The notes under the pieces are model-generated. The model was given only the letters and a program-made list of their open reading frames with translations. It was not told the origin of the DNA and ran no database searches. 64,000 nucleotides of DNA from Holophagales bacterium (GTDB taxonomy: Bacteria; Acidobacteriota; Thermoanaerobaculia; UBA5066), in assembly GCA_016714815.1 (NCBI GenBank), contig JADKBZ010000009.1, forward strand, positions 248,001 to 312,000, read 5' to 3'. This document shows, one piece after another, positions 34,479 through 43,870 of the stretch. Within the stretch, counting starts at the first letter, position 1; every line of letters begins with the position of its first letter. The position numbers and the translations under genes were made by a program.

Positions 34479-34856
34479 ATGAACGCAGACAGGAGATTCG
34501 GGCTGGTCCTGGGAGGAGTCTTCGTCCTCCTCGGCGCGGTCCTCGCATTCAGGTCCTCCCGGCTGACGGGTGGTGTCCTGGGCGGCTTCGGCGCCCTCCT
34601 CGTCCTTCTCGCCGCGGTCGCGCCCGCGCTCCTGGGCCCCCTCCATCGAGGGTGGATGGCCCTCGCCCGGCTGCTCGGCCGCGTGAACACCGCCGTCTTT
34701 CTCTCCATCGTCTTCTTCCTCGTCCTGACGCCGCTCGGGCTCGCGTTCCGCCTCTCGGGGCGCGACGAGCTCTCGCGCCGCCGGCGGCGCGAGAGCGGGT
34801 GGGTTCCCTACCCGGAGCGCAACCGGGACAGACGCCACTTCGAGAAGATGTTCTGA
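34479..34856 (+). CDS. SxtJ-like small membrane protein
   Basis: 125 residues with two N-terminal helices (FGLVLGGVFVLLGAVLAF, GALLVLLAAVAPALLG), a conserved GRVNTAVFLSIVFFLVLTPLGLAFRL segment and a basic C-terminus ending FEKMF. This layout and ending match the SxtJ family, found next to NodU/CmcH-type carbamoyltransferases. Its stop overlaps the next start by one base (TGATG). Role unknown; perhaps it holds the carbamoyltransferase at the membrane. Confidence 0.8.
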   Translation: MNADRRFGLVLGGVFVLLGAVLAFRSSRLTGGVLGGFGALLVLLAAVAPALLGPLHRGWMALARLLGRVNTAVFLSIVFFLVLTPLGLAFRLSGRDELSRRRRRESGWVPYPERNRDRRHFEKMF

Positions 34857-35014
34857 TGGCCAGGCACGAGGTCCTCGCGGAGCTCTGGGAATTCCTGAAG
34901 TACCGGAAGAAGTACTGGCTGGCGCCGATCCTCTTCCTCCTGGTCCTCGTCGGGTTCCTCCTCGTCCTCGCCGAGAAGAGCGTCCTGGCGCCGTTCATCT
35001 ACACGCTCTTCTAG
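34856..35014 (+). CDS. DUF5989-type single-helix membrane protein
   Basis: 52 residues: a short amphipathic start (HEVLAELWEFLKYRKKYW), then one membrane helix (LAPILFLLVLVGFLLVLAE) and the ending APFIYTLF. This fits the small DUF5989 proteins that accompany SxtJ and carbamoyltransferase genes. It overlaps the preceding gene by one base and ends 2 bases before the carbamoyltransferase start, so the three are translated as a unit. Confidence 0.8.
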   Translation: MARHEVLAELWEFLKYRKKYWLAPILFLLVLVGFLLVLAEKSVLAPFIYTLF

Positions 35015-35016
35015 CC

Positions 35017-36888
35017 GTGCCGAAGCGCATCCTCGGCCTCTCGGCCTACTACCACGACTCCGCCGCGGCCCTCGTCGTCGACGGCGAGATCGTGGCGGCC
35101 GCGCAGGAGGAGCGCTTCACGCGGAAGAAGCACGACGCCGGCTTCCCGGCGCAGGCCGCGAGATGGTGCCTGAAGGAGGGGGGCGTCGCGGCCGCCTCGC
35201 TCGACGCCGTCGCCTTCTACGACAAGCCGCTTCTGAAGTTCGAGAGGCTCTTCGAGACGTACCTCGACTTCGCTCCGCGCGGCTTCCGGTCGTTCCTGAA
35301 GGCGATGCCGCTCTGGATGCGCGAGAAGCTCTGGATGAAGGACCGGATGCGCGAGGAGCTCGGGTTCGAAGGGGAGATCCTCTTCGCCGAGCACCACGAA
35401 TCGCACGCGGCTTCGGCGTTCTTTCCGTCTCCCTACGAGGAGGCGGCCGTCCTGACCATGGACGGCGTCGGCGAGTGGGCGACCTCCTCGATCGCCCACG
35501 GGAAGGGCTCGTCGCTCGACATGCTCGTCGAGCTCCGGTTCCCCCACTCGGTAGGCCTCCTCTACTCGGCCTTCACCTACTTCTGCGGCTTCAAGGTGAA
35601 CAGCGGCGAGTACAAGCTGATGGGGCTCGCGCCTTACGGCGAGCCGCGCTACGCCGACCTCATCCGCCGCGAGGTCGTCGAGGTGCGCGACGACGGCTCC
35701 ATCCGGCTCGACCTCGACAAGCTCGAGTTCGCGCACGGTCTCACGATGACGGGCCGGGCGTTCGAGCGCCTCTTCGGGGGGCCGGCGCGGGCGGCGGAAT
35801 CGCTCCTGACGCAGCGCGAGATGGACCTGGCGGCCTCGGTGCAGGCCGTGACCGAGGAGATCGTCCTGAAGATGGCCCGTCACGCGAGGGAGCTGACGGG
35901 ATCGAAGCACCTCTGCCTCGCCGGGGGGGTCGCGCTGAACTGCGTCGCGAACGGGGCTCTGGCGCGCGCGGGCCTCTTCGACGACCTCTTCGTCCAGCCT
36001 GCCGCCGGAGACGCGGGAGGGGCCATCGGCTCGGCCCTGGCGGTCTGGCACCGCCGGATGGCCGGGCCGCGTTCGAGCCCGGAGCGGCTCGGGACGTGGA
36101 AGCCACCCGTGGCGGGGAGCGGCCTCCCGCCGTACGCCGACGGGATGAAAGGGGCGTTCCTCGGCCCCGCCTTCTCCCCGGAGGAGATCGCCGGCTGGCT
36201 GCGCGGGAAGGGCCTGCCGTTCCGGACGGTGCCGTCCGCCGAGCTCCCGGACGTCGTCGCCGGGCTTCTCGCCGGGGAGAAGGTCGTCGGCCTCCTGCAG
36301 GGGAGGATGGAGTTCGGGCCGCGCGCGCTCGGCGGGCGGAGCATCCTCGGCGACCCGCGCTCGCCGAAGATGCAGTCGGTGATGAACCTGAAGATCAAGT
36401 TCCGCGAGTCGTTCCGCCCCTTCGCGCCGTCCGTCCTCCGAGAGGACGTCGCGGAGTGGTTCGAATGCGACGGCGACTCGCCGTACATGCTCCTGACGGC
36501 GGACGTGAGGAAGGAGCTGCGGCGCGAGATGACCCCGGCCGAGCAGGCGCTCTGGGGGATCGAGAAGCTGAACGTCCCCCGGTCGACGATCCCGGCCGTC
36601 ACGCACGTCGACTACTCGGCGCGGCTCCAGACGGTCCGGCGCGAGACGAACCCGCTCTACCACGCGATCCTCTCGGCCTTCAAGGCGCGGACGGGCTGCC
36701 CGGTCGTCGTCAACACGTCGTTCAACGTGCGGGGCGAGCCGATCGTCTGCACGCCGGAAGACGCCTGGCGCTGCTTCATGCGGACGTCGATGGACGCCCT
36801 CGTCCTGGAGAACCACGTCCTCCTGCGCGAGGAGCAGCCGGAGCTCGTCGAGACGGAGGACTGGCGGTCCTCCTTCACGCTCGACTGA
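35017..36888 (+). CDS. NodU/CmcH-family carbamoyltransferase
   Basis: 623 residues from a GTG start. The N-terminal Kae1-like half opens LGLSAYYHDSAAALVVDG and AAQEERFTRKKHD, with the catalytic His in HHESHAASAF and DGVGEW. The C-terminal half has GRMEFGPRALGGRSILGDPR, FRPFAPSVL and the closing FNVRGEPIVCTPEDAWRCF. Full length for the family. It transfers a carbamoyl group from carbamoyl phosphate through carbamoyl-AMP to a hydroxyl on a sugar, antibiotic or lipid glycan. The setting among glycosyltransferases suggests a carbamoylated surface polysaccharide. Confidence 0.93.
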   Translation: MPKRILGLSAYYHDSAAALVVDGEIVAAAQEERFTRKKHDAGFPAQAARWCLKEGGVAAASLDAVAFYDKPLLKFERLFETYLDFAPRGFRSFLKAMPLWMREKLWMKDRMREELGFEGEILFAEHHESHAASAFFPSPYEEAAVLTMDGVGEWATSSIAHGKGSSLDMLVELRFPHSVGLLYSAFTYFCGFKVNSGEYKLMGLAPYGEPRYADLIRREVVEVRDDGSIRLDLDKLEFAHGLTMTGRAFERLFGGPARAAESLLTQREMDLAASVQAVTEEIVLKMARHARELTGSKHLCLAGGVALNCVANGALARAGLFDDLFVQPAAGDAGGAIGSALAVWHRRMAGPRSSPERLGTWKPPVAGSGLPPYADGMKGAFLGPAFSPEEIAGWLRGKGLPFRTVPSAELPDVVAGLLAGEKVVGLLQGRMEFGPRALGGRSILGDPRSPKMQSVMNLKIKFRESFRPFAPSVLREDVAEWFECDGDSPYMLLTADVRKELRREMTPAEQALWGIEKLNVPRSTIPAVTHVDYSARLQTVRRETNPLYHAILSAFKARTGCPVVVNTSFNVRGEPIVCTPEDAWRCFMRTSMDALVLENHVLLREEQPELVETEDWRSSFTLD

Positions 36889-36910
36889 ACGGGCTCGAGC
36901 GCGAACCCGG

Positions 36911-37924
36911 ATGAAGATCGTCTACGTCCTCGCCAGCCTCGACGTCTCCGGAGGGGTCCGGGTCATCGTCGAGCACGCCGAGGAGCTTCGGCGGCGCGGG
37001 CACGACGCCACCATTCTTTCTCTCGAGCCGCCTGCGAGGTGGATGGAGATCCCGGTCCCGGTGACCGTCGTTCCCGGGATCTCGGAGTCGACGCTGCCGA
37101 AGGCGGACCTCTACCTCGCGACCTGGTACGAGACGGTGGCGCCGACGGTCCGGGCGGCCGGGCGTGCGCGGACCGTCCACTTCTGCCAGGGATACGAGGC
37201 GCCCCACCCGCATCTCTTCTCCGAGTTCGACCGGATCGCCGAGGCCTACCGGCTCGGTATTCCCAAGATCCTCATCTCGGCCCACCTCGTCGACGTCCTT
37301 TCCCCGCTCTATCCCGGCGAGTACCACGTGATTCCGCAGGCGATCCGCGCCGCGGGCTTCGCTCCCGCCGAGCCGGGGCCGCGATCGCCGGGACCGGTGC
37401 CGACGGTCGGGGTCGTCGGACCTTTCGAGGCCGAGATGAAGGGGATCCGTTTCGCGCTCGAGGCCGTGGCCGAGCTGAGGCGGGAGGGGCGAGCCGTTCG
37501 CCTCCACCGCGCGAGCCAGATGCCGCTCTCCGGGCCCGAACGCGCTCTCTGCGAGGCGGACGCCTACGACCTCTGTCGTCCCGCCGCCCGGATGCCGGCC
37601 TGGTACGCGGGGCTCGACCTCCTGATCCACCCCTCGTTCCCCGCGGAGGGCTTTCCCCTTCCGCCCCTGGAGGCGATGGCCTCCGGGGTCCCGGTCGTTC
37701 TGACGGACATCCCGTCGTTCCGCCCGATCCCTGCCGACGCCGTGGCGCGCGTCTCCCCGGGTGACTCCCGCGCGATGGCCCGGGAGGCGCGGTGGCTCCT
37801 GGACGACCCGGAGCTCTGGCGCCGCCGGCGCCAGAGCGCGCTCGACGTCGCGGCCACGTTCACCATCGGCCGGGCCGTCGACGCGCTGGAGACCGTCCTG
37901 GAAGGGATCCTGCTGCGGCGGTGA
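36911..37924 (+). CDS. GT4-type glycosyltransferase
   Basis: 337 residues with a GT-B fold. It begins with MKIVYVLASLDVSGGVRVIVEHAEEL and an acceptor-side domain. The donor half carries GVVGPFEAEMKGIRFALEAV, LDLLIHPSFPAEGFPLPPLEAMASG (the E-x7-E region) and VPVVLTDIPS. It starts 22 bases after the carbamoyltransferase, on the same strand, so it probably belongs to the cassette. Donor and acceptor are unknown. Confidence 0.88.
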   Translation: MKIVYVLASLDVSGGVRVIVEHAEELRRRGHDATILSLEPPARWMEIPVPVTVVPGISESTLPKADLYLATWYETVAPTVRAAGRARTVHFCQGYEAPHPHLFSEFDRIAEAYRLGIPKILISAHLVDVLSPLYPGEYHVIPQAIRAAGFAPAEPGPRSPGPVPTVGVVGPFEAEMKGIRFALEAVAELRREGRAVRLHRASQMPLSGPERALCEADAYDLCRPAARMPAWYAGLDLLIHPSFPAEGFPLPPLEAMASGVPVVLTDIPSFRPIPADAVARVSPGDSRAMAREARWLLDDPELWRRRRQSALDVAATFTIGRAVDALETVLEGILLRR

Positions 37925-37943
37925 CGGAGGCGGGGCGCGGGCG

Positions 37944-39127
37944 TCAGCCGACGACGTCCCAGCGGATGTCGACCCGCATGAGACCGTTGCGCCAGACCGG
38001 CGACTCGACGCGGAACCGCACGTCGCTCTTCTGGTCGTAGAGGGCGAGGGACGTTTCGTCTCCGACGTAGGCGAAGACGATGAACTCGCCCTTTCCGAGA
38101 GGGAGCGACGGGACGGTGATCCTCACGCGCTGACGGTCCCGGCCCGTGAACGGGCCCGTGCCGTCGGGCGGGAGTCGGCCGTGAAGCAGACGATGTTGTC
38201 GGGCGTGGAGACGGCGAGGTGGAGCTGGACGGGGCGGGCCGCGTCGTCGACGGCGAAATCGATCTCCGCCACCCAGGCGTCTCCCGGCGCGAACTCGTGC
38301 CGCTCGAGGCCGTCGCGGTCGAAGAGCCGCACGGAGAGGATCCTCGCGTGGGTCCCGGCGCCGTCGGGGATGGCGCTCGGGATCTCCTTCCCCCCGTCCT
38401 TGGCGGCGAGGAACCGCTCGTACTCGAGGACGACCCGCTGGGCGTCGCCCTCGGCGGCGACGAGGCCGTCGCGCAGCCAGACCGCATGGTCGCAGAAGGT
38501 GGAGATGTAGTAGAGGGCGTGGCTGCAGAAGAAGATCGTCCGGCCCGAGCTCTTCAGGTCGAAGATCCGGTCGATGCACTTCTTCTGGAACCGCGCGTCG
38601 CCGACGGCGAGGGCCTCGTCGAGGATGACGACGTCGGGGAGGACCGCCGTGGCGACGGCGAAGGCGAGGCGCATCGACATCCCCGAGGAGTAGGTCTTGA
38701 CGGGCCGCTCGAAGAAATCCCCCAGCTCGGCGAACGCCTCGACCTCGGGGAGCGCGGCGTCGACCTCCGCCCGCGACAGGCCCGTCAGGGCCGCCTGCAA
38801 CAGCGCGTTCTGCCGCCCCGTCACCTCGGGGTGGAACGAGGCGCCCAGCTCCAGGATCGAGGCGACGCGGCCCGGGACCGTGAACTCCCCGGTCGTGGGA
38901 GGGGTCGTCCCGGCGAGGATCTTCAGGAGAGTGCTCTTGCCCGAGCCGTTCTCTCCGATGAGGCCCATCACTTCTCCGCGCTCGAGCCGGCCGGAGACGT
39001 TCCGGAGGGCGTGGACGGGCTCGTGCCGGCGACGACCCGTGACGACCTCGATGAGCCGGTCGGCCGGGCGGGGGTAGACGCGGTAGACCTTCGAGATGTT
39101 CTGGAATGCGAGTGCGGGAGAGCTCAT
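37944..39127 (-). CDS. Wzt-like ABC-transporter ATPase for polysaccharide export, frameshifted near its end
   Basis: The ATPase domain (residues 1-240) has Walker A GENGSGKST, a Q-loop region, signature YSSGMSMRLAFA, Walker B DVVILDEALAVGD and switch His (FCSHAL). GASFHPEVTGRQNALL is typical of the KpsT/Wzt branch. A beta-sandwich C-terminal domain follows (RILSVRLFDRDGLERHEF). The frame breaks near nt 38167. Adding one C to CGCCCGAC joins CFTADSRP to DGTGPFTGRDRQRV and a sensible end at 37944 (RVDIRWDVVG). Such C-terminal domains bind the modified glycan end. No Wzm permease gene is in the window. Confidence 0.85.
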
Positions 39128-39161
39128 CGTGCGCGAATTCGATCTTAGGGGACGGCCGCCG

Positions 39162-40409
39162 TCAGCGGCCCGGGAATGCCATGACGTCGGAGAGTGCGAG
39201 GCGCGGAAGGTCGAGGTCGCGCGGGAGGAGGGCTCTGAAGGCGTCCGAGGAGAAGAGCTCCTCGTCGCCCGGGTAGGTCGGGACGAGGGCCGGAGGGAAT
39301 CGCGCGAAGAGCGCGCGCGTCGGGACGGTGCGGAGGCGCTCGTTCTCTCGCCGCTTCTCCTCGAGCCGGGGGAGGTCGACGGCGATCCGGTGGAGGGCGC
39401 GCAGGCTCGACAGCGCGTGCGGGCTGGCGAGGTCCGGACCGCACTGGGACTCCGGAACCCCGAGGAGGCGCGCGAGGGCCCGGACGGCCCGGCGCCGGAA
39501 ACCTCGGGGCGGGGAAGGCGGCTCGTCGGGACGTTCGCGGTCCCGGTAGGGGTCGATCGCGAGGGCGCCGCCGCCGGGAGCCGTCTCGCGCAGGATCCGC
39601 TCGGTCCGGTGGAGAAACGTCAGGAGGACGGCCGGGAGGAGCGCGGCGCGCAGCTCGTCGTCGACGTTCTTCCAGAACGTCGCGAAGGCGTTCTTCTCGA
39701 TCAGGAAGCCGCGGTTGTAGATGCCGAGGGCCTCGCCGGTGGCGCCCGACCGGTGGCGGACGACGGCGCGGGGCTCGTAGGCCGTCGCGAGGCCGCGCGA
39801 CGCGAGGCGCAGGCCCAGGTCGACGTCCTCGAGGTAGGCGAAGAAGTCGTCGTCGAAGCCGCCGTGCGCGAGGAAGGTCTCCTTCCTCATCGCCATGTTC
39901 CCGCCGCACGGGGCGAGCCGCGGCGAGCCGGGCGGGTCGTCGCGCACCTGGGAGAGCGGCCGGCCGAAGTCCTTCTGGAACGCGTGCCCGTCGAAGGTGA
40001 GGAGCGTGTCGCGGTAGTCGACCTTCGTTCCGTCCCAGCTGTCGATCCGCCCGGTGACGGCGGCCACGTCGCCCGGCGCACCGTCGAGGGCCGAGACGAG
40101 CGCGGAGAGCCATCCCTTCGCGACCCTCGTGTCGTTGTTGAGAAGGACGAGCGTCTCGCCGCGGCTCGCCTCCGCTCCGAAGCGGACGCCAGGCGCGAAC
40201 CCGAGGTTCCGTCCCGCCGGCAGGAGGCGGACGGCGGGGAATTCCGCCGCGACGAAGGAGGCCGTCCCGTCGGTCGAGCCGTTGTCGACGACGACGACCT
40301 CGACGTCCCTGGCCGGCCAGCCGTCCTCGGCGAGCGAGGCGAGGCAGGTCGCGAGGTGGTCGCGGCCGTCGTGGCTCAGGACGACGATCGAGACGCCGGG
40401 GACGCTCAA
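39162..40409 (-). CDS. GT2-family glycosyltransferase (rhamnosyltransferase-like)
   Basis: 415 residues. A TTG start overlaps the stop of the upstream gene (TTGA), so it is translationally coupled. GT-A features: VSIVVLSHDGRDHLATCL, VVVVDNGSTDGT, LLNNDTRVAKGWL (DxD-like), MAMRKETFLAHGGFDDDFFAYLEDVDLGLRL and a TAYEPRAVVRHRSGAT segment. The last 120 residues are a basic helical tail with FLHRTERIL. It is soluble and probably extends an O-antigen-like glycan together with the GT4 enzyme in the same operon. Confidence 0.88.
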   Translation of the reverse strand: MSVPGVSIVVLSHDGRDHLATCLASLAEDGWPARDVEVVVVDNGSTDGTASFVAAEFPAVRLLPAGRNLGFAPGVRFGAEASRGETLVLLNNDTRVAKGWLSALVSALDGAPGDVAAVTGRIDSWDGTKVDYRDTLLTFDGHAFQKDFGRPLSQVRDDPPGSPRLAPCGGNMAMRKETFLAHGGFDDDFFAYLEDVDLGLRLASRGLATAYEPRAVVRHRSGATGEALGIYNRGFLIEKNAFATFWKNVDDELRAALLPAVLLTFLHRTERILRETAPGGGALAIDPYRDRERPDEPPSPPRGFRRRAVRALARLLGVPESQCGPDLASPHALSSLRALHRIAVDLPRLEEKRRENERLRTVPTRALFARFPPALVPTYPGDEELFSSDAFRALLPRDLDLPRLALSDVMAFPGR

Positions 40410-41683
40410 CGGCCGCGCCTTCTGGAGAGGGCGTCGGCGAGACGCTCCCTGAGGCCGCGCGGGGCGCCTGCCCCAGCGGGCCCCGGGGCCGGGCGGTGCG
40501 GGTCGAACGCCGGGGCGGCGGCGAATTCGAGAACGGGCGCGAGGGTCCGTTCCCAGCGATACGCCGCGGCGGCCGCGCGGCCGCGCGCTGAGAGGTCGGC
40601 TCGGAGCGCCGGGTCGGTGAGGACTCTCACGAGGGCCGCCGCGAGAGCGTCCGCGTCGTCGGGTTCGACGAGGAGCCCCGCGCCGGAGTCGGCCAGGAGC
40701 TGCCCGATCGCGCCCCCCCGGTGCGAGACGATCGGGAGTCCCGCCCAGAGGAAGTCGAGGCCGCGGGTCCGGAGCGACAGGTCGGTCTCGAGCCCGGGGC
40801 GGTGCGTCAGGATCGCGGCCGTCGCCTCGAGGTAGACCGCGCCGCGGTCCTCGTAGGGAAACCACGGGACGAAGAGGACCTGCCGGCCGTGCCAGCCGCG
40901 CGCGCGCGCCGTTTCCTCCGCCCGCGCGTACGCCCCCTGCGGTGTCGTGTCGGGGTTCGGGCTCGACACGAATACGAGGCGGCAGGCCGGGACGCTCGAG
41001 AGGACGCGGCCGAAAACGGCGAGAAGGGCGGCGGGGTCGTACCAGTCGTAGACCCCGCCGAAAAAAAGGACGGGGTCTTCCGGGCCGATGCCGTTCCCGG
41101 AAGTCCTGAGAAGCGCGGGCCCGGGAGCCGGCGGCTCGGCCGGGACGCCGAAAGGGGCCACGGCGAGGAGGTGCGCCAGCGACGGGTCGTCGGCCCAGAC
41201 CGCGGGGTTCACCCGGCCGAGCGCCAGGAGGAAGCCCGCGTAGAAAGCCCGCTGCGCGGGGGAGGAGACGAGGAAGCGGTCGCCGCGCTCGAGCTGGAGG
41301 GAGAGCGTCGCGTGGTCGTGCCGGAAGACTCCGGGCCCGAGGCGGGAGGCGTAGGAGAGGTTCTCGATGAGGAACGGGTCGTAGAGGTCGACGAGCGTCG
41401 GAATCGGCGCCGCGGAGCGGAAGAGGTCGTTCGAAACGTGCCCCGAGACGACGGCGCCGTCGTGAGCCCGCACGGCGGAGTCGAGCTCACCGGGCGCCAG
41501 CTGGCGGGTCGAGACCCCGGACTCCCGGAGGCTGGCGGGCGAGTCGCGCGGGTCTCCCGGCGACAGGAGCGTGACGGCGTGTCCGGCCCGCGCGAGATGG
41601 CGGGCGATCTCGGACGCGCGGATGCCCATGCCGGCCATCCTCGCCCGCACGGGCTCGGGAGAGAGGACGAGGATCCGGCTCAT
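40406..41683 (-). CDS. GT4-like glycosyltransferase
   Basis: 425 residues with a GT-B fold. The N-terminus (MSRILVLSPEPVRARMAGMGIRASEIARHLARAGH) is typical of GT4 enzymes, LVDLYDPFLIENLSYA lies in the acceptor domain, and VLFFGGVYDWYDPAALLAVF starts the donor domain. A TRGLDFLWAGLPIVSHRGG region replaces the usual E-x7-E loop. The basic C-terminus ends by overlapping the GT2 gene. It starts 40 bases from the GNAT gene upstream on the same strand. Confidence 0.82.
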   Translation of the reverse strand: MSRILVLSPEPVRARMAGMGIRASEIARHLARAGHAVTLLSPGDPRDSPASLRESGVSTRQLAPGELDSAVRAHDGAVVSGHVSNDLFRSAAPIPTLVDLYDPFLIENLSYASRLGPGVFRHDHATLSLQLERGDRFLVSSPAQRAFYAGFLLALGRVNPAVWADDPSLAHLLAVAPFGVPAEPPAPGPALLRTSGNGIGPEDPVLFFGGVYDWYDPAALLAVFGRVLSSVPACRLVFVSSPNPDTTPQGAYARAEETARARGWHGRQVLFVPWFPYEDRGAVYLEATAAILTHRPGLETDLSLRTRGLDFLWAGLPIVSHRGGAIGQLLADSGAGLLVEPDDADALAAALVRVLTDPALRADLSARGRAAAAAYRWERTLAPVLEFAAAPAFDPHRPAPGPAGAGAPRGLRERLADALSRRRGR

Positions 41684-41722
41684 CGCGCGGGACAGGCGCC
41701 GGCAGCGGGGCGAACAGCCTCG

Positions 41723-42676
41723 TCAGAACACGTCGACATCGGACAGCCTCGGGTCGAGCGCCGCGGCGACGGGCGGCCAGTCGAAGTCCTCCCGCACGAA
41801 ACCGGAGCAGCGCACCAGGGGGCTGTCCGGGAGGAGAGTGAACCCGTGGCGTTCCTGCAGCTCTTCCGCGAACCGCCCGGGTCCGAGCCCCACCTCCAGC
41901 CACCGGACGCCGTGGGGAGCGAGGTCGTGCTCGAGGGCGGAGAGAAGCAGCCCGAGAGACTCCGGGCGATCCGGGTCCGCCTGGAGGTCGACGAGCTGCG
42001 CGAGGTCGCCGCTCGTCGTCGCGACGGCGTAGGCGGACCAGTCCCCTGCGGCCGGCCCCGCGTGGACGACCCGGTAGTAGACGGTGGGGCGGGCGTGGAA
42101 CCGCCAGTTCAGGGACGAGCGGCTCCGGTCGGCCCGCCAGCCGGGTTGCGCGTGGAGACGGTCGGCGAGCCGGTCGTGCTCCTCCGGGAAGACGTCGCCG
42201 AACCGGAGCGCGCACTCGGGCCGCCCGGCGCCCTCGGAGACGGGACGCCGAAGGAACAGCAGGGGGCCGAGGAGCTCGTAACCCAGGAACCGGGAGCCGA
42301 AGCGCGCGGCGGCGGAGTTCGGGAAGCCGTAGCAGAACTGGACTCCCCGCTCGCGGCAGAGGTCGAGAAACGCCTCGTGGAGCCGCCGCAGCACCGGGGT
42401 CCGGCCCGAGACGCGGATCGCCGGGTCCGTCATGGTGTCGCAGAGGACCGCCGCCTCGACGACCCCCGCCCCGCCGCGAAGGCGGGTCCGCCAGCCGCCG
42501 TAGTGGGCGACGACGCGGCCCTCGCTCTCGGCCACGACGGAGCACTTCCCGTGGGGACAGGCGAAGTACTTCCACAGCCACTCGGTCCGTGGGAAATCGG
42601 CTGCGTACGCCCGGGGGAAGAGGTCCGCGATCTGGGGAAGATCGGATTCGAGCGCCTCGCGGTAGAGCAGATCCAT
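41723..42676 (-). CDS. GNAT-type acyltransferase of the polysaccharide cluster
   Basis: 317 residues beginning MDLLYREALESDLPQIADLFPRAY, a classic GNAT opening. The acyl-CoA part follows (CSVVAESEGRVVAHYGGW, VLCDTMTDPAIRVSG and RRLHEAFLDLCRERGVQFCYGFPN), then a second GNAT-like half (LAQLVDLQADPDRPESLGLLLSAL). Similar proteins in O-antigen clusters transfer acetyl or aminoacyl groups to sugars. It lies at the 5' end of a minus-strand operon with the GT4 and GT2 genes and is divergent from the GT2 gene at 42758. Confidence 0.75.
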   Translation of the reverse strand: MDLLYREALESDLPQIADLFPRAYAADFPRTEWLWKYFACPHGKCSVVAESEGRVVAHYGGWRTRLRGGAGVVEAAVLCDTMTDPAIRVSGRTPVLRRLHEAFLDLCRERGVQFCYGFPNSAAARFGSRFLGYELLGPLLFLRRPVSEGAGRPECALRFGDVFPEEHDRLADRLHAQPGWRADRSRSSLNWRFHARPTVYYRVVHAGPAAGDWSAYAVATTSGDLAQLVDLQADPDRPESLGLLLSALEHDLAPHGVRWLEVGLGPGRFAEELQERHGFTLLPDSPLVRCSGFVREDFDWPPVAAALDPRLSDVDVF

Positions 42677-42757
42677 TCGGAGTTTCTCTCCCGCGCGGAC
42701 GTTGCGCGGAGCGGCGATAGTAGCAACAATCGCGCCCTCGCGCCGCGAGCCGGACCG

Positions 42758-43870
42758 ATGCGCCTCCTTTCCGCCGTGATCGTCAACTACCGTTCGGGCG
42801 CGCTCTCCGCCGCCTGTGCCGCCGGCCTGCGGCGCGAGTCGCTGGCGGCCGGCGTCCCCCTCGAGATCGTCGTCGTCGACAACAGCGCGGAGGCCGAGGA
42901 GCGCGCGCTCCTCGGGACGCTGGACGGCGTCCGCTACCTTCCCCTCGAGACGAACGCGGGCTACGCGGGAGGGCTCGACCGCGGAGTCGAGGCGGCGTCG
43001 GGCGACGTCCTTCTCCTCGCCAATCCCGATCTGCAATTCTCCCCGGGCTTCCTGCCGCCGCTCCTGGCCGCGCTCGAGCTCCGGGCCGCGGGGGCTGCGG
43101 GACCGCGCTTCACGTGGGACGAGGAAGGGCGGTGGCTTCTGCCGCCGCTCTGGCTTCCCACGCCGGGCAACGAACTGGCGAAGATCCTGGCGAGATCGCG
43201 CCTCGGAATTCGCGAACCGCTCCGCCGGGCGTGGCAGGCGGTGGCACGGCCGCAGTGGGAGGCGGTCGAGACGTCGGCCGTCCCCGGTCTCGTCGGCGCT
43301 CTCTTCCTCGTGCCCCGTGCCGTGTGGGATCGCGTCGGTCCCCTCGACGACCAATACCCGCTCTACTTCGAGGACACCGACTGGTTCGTCCGCCTTTCGC
43401 GGGGAGGGTTCGGGGCGTGGCTCGTTCCCGCCTCGCGCGTCGTCCATCTCGGAGGGCAGAGCACGGCGCGCTCTTCGGCCCGCTCCCTGGCGAGCTTCCT
43501 CGAGTCCGAGCGGCGCTACTTCGAGCTCCACTTCCCGCCGGCGGCGCGAGCGTTGCGCCGCGTCGCGGGTGCGCTCCTGCCTCCAGCCGCCCCTCCGCCC
43601 CCTCCGGAGGCCCGCCGGCCCGTCCGCCTCGCGTGGGAGTCGCGGGGAAGAGCCCTCGTGGAGCTTTCGACCCTGGCCGAAGGAGCGCCCGGCGCGGGCC
43701 GCTTCGTGGAGGGCGGGTCTCTCGAGATCTCGGAGGAGGAGTGGGACCGGTTTCCCTTCGGGGCGTTCCACGCCCGGGTCACCGAGCTCGAATCCGGACG
43801 GAAGCTCCTGTCGACGTCCTTCCGGAAGGACGCGCCGATCAGCCCCGGCCCAGGAATCGGGAGAGCCTGA
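42758..43870 (+). CDS. GT2-family glycosyltransferase (WbbL-like)
   Basis: 370 residues. The GT-A domain starts MRLLSAVIVNYRSGALSAAC, with VVVDNSAEAEE and LLLANPDLQFSPGFL (an NPD in place of DxD) and the acceptor segment LYFEDTDWFVRLSRGGFGAWLVPASRVVHLGG. The C-terminal 120 residues form a Pro-rich linker and a beta-rich extension not seen in minimal GT2 enzymes. Its last 32 bases overlap the 3' end of the convergent GT4 gene. Confidence 0.87.
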   Translation: MRLLSAVIVNYRSGALSAACAAGLRRESLAAGVPLEIVVVDNSAEAEERALLGTLDGVRYLPLETNAGYAGGLDRGVEAASGDVLLLANPDLQFSPGFLPPLLAALELRAAGAAGPRFTWDEEGRWLLPPLWLPTPGNELAKILARSRLGIREPLRRAWQAVARPQWEAVETSAVPGLVGALFLVPRAVWDRVGPLDDQYPLYFEDTDWFVRLSRGGFGAWLVPASRVVHLGGQSTARSSARSLASFLESERRYFELHFPPAARALRRVAGALLPPAAPPPPPEARRPVRLAWESRGRALVELSTLAEGAPGAGRFVEGGSLEISEEEWDRFPFGAFHARVTELESGRKLLSTSFRKDAPISPGPGIGRA

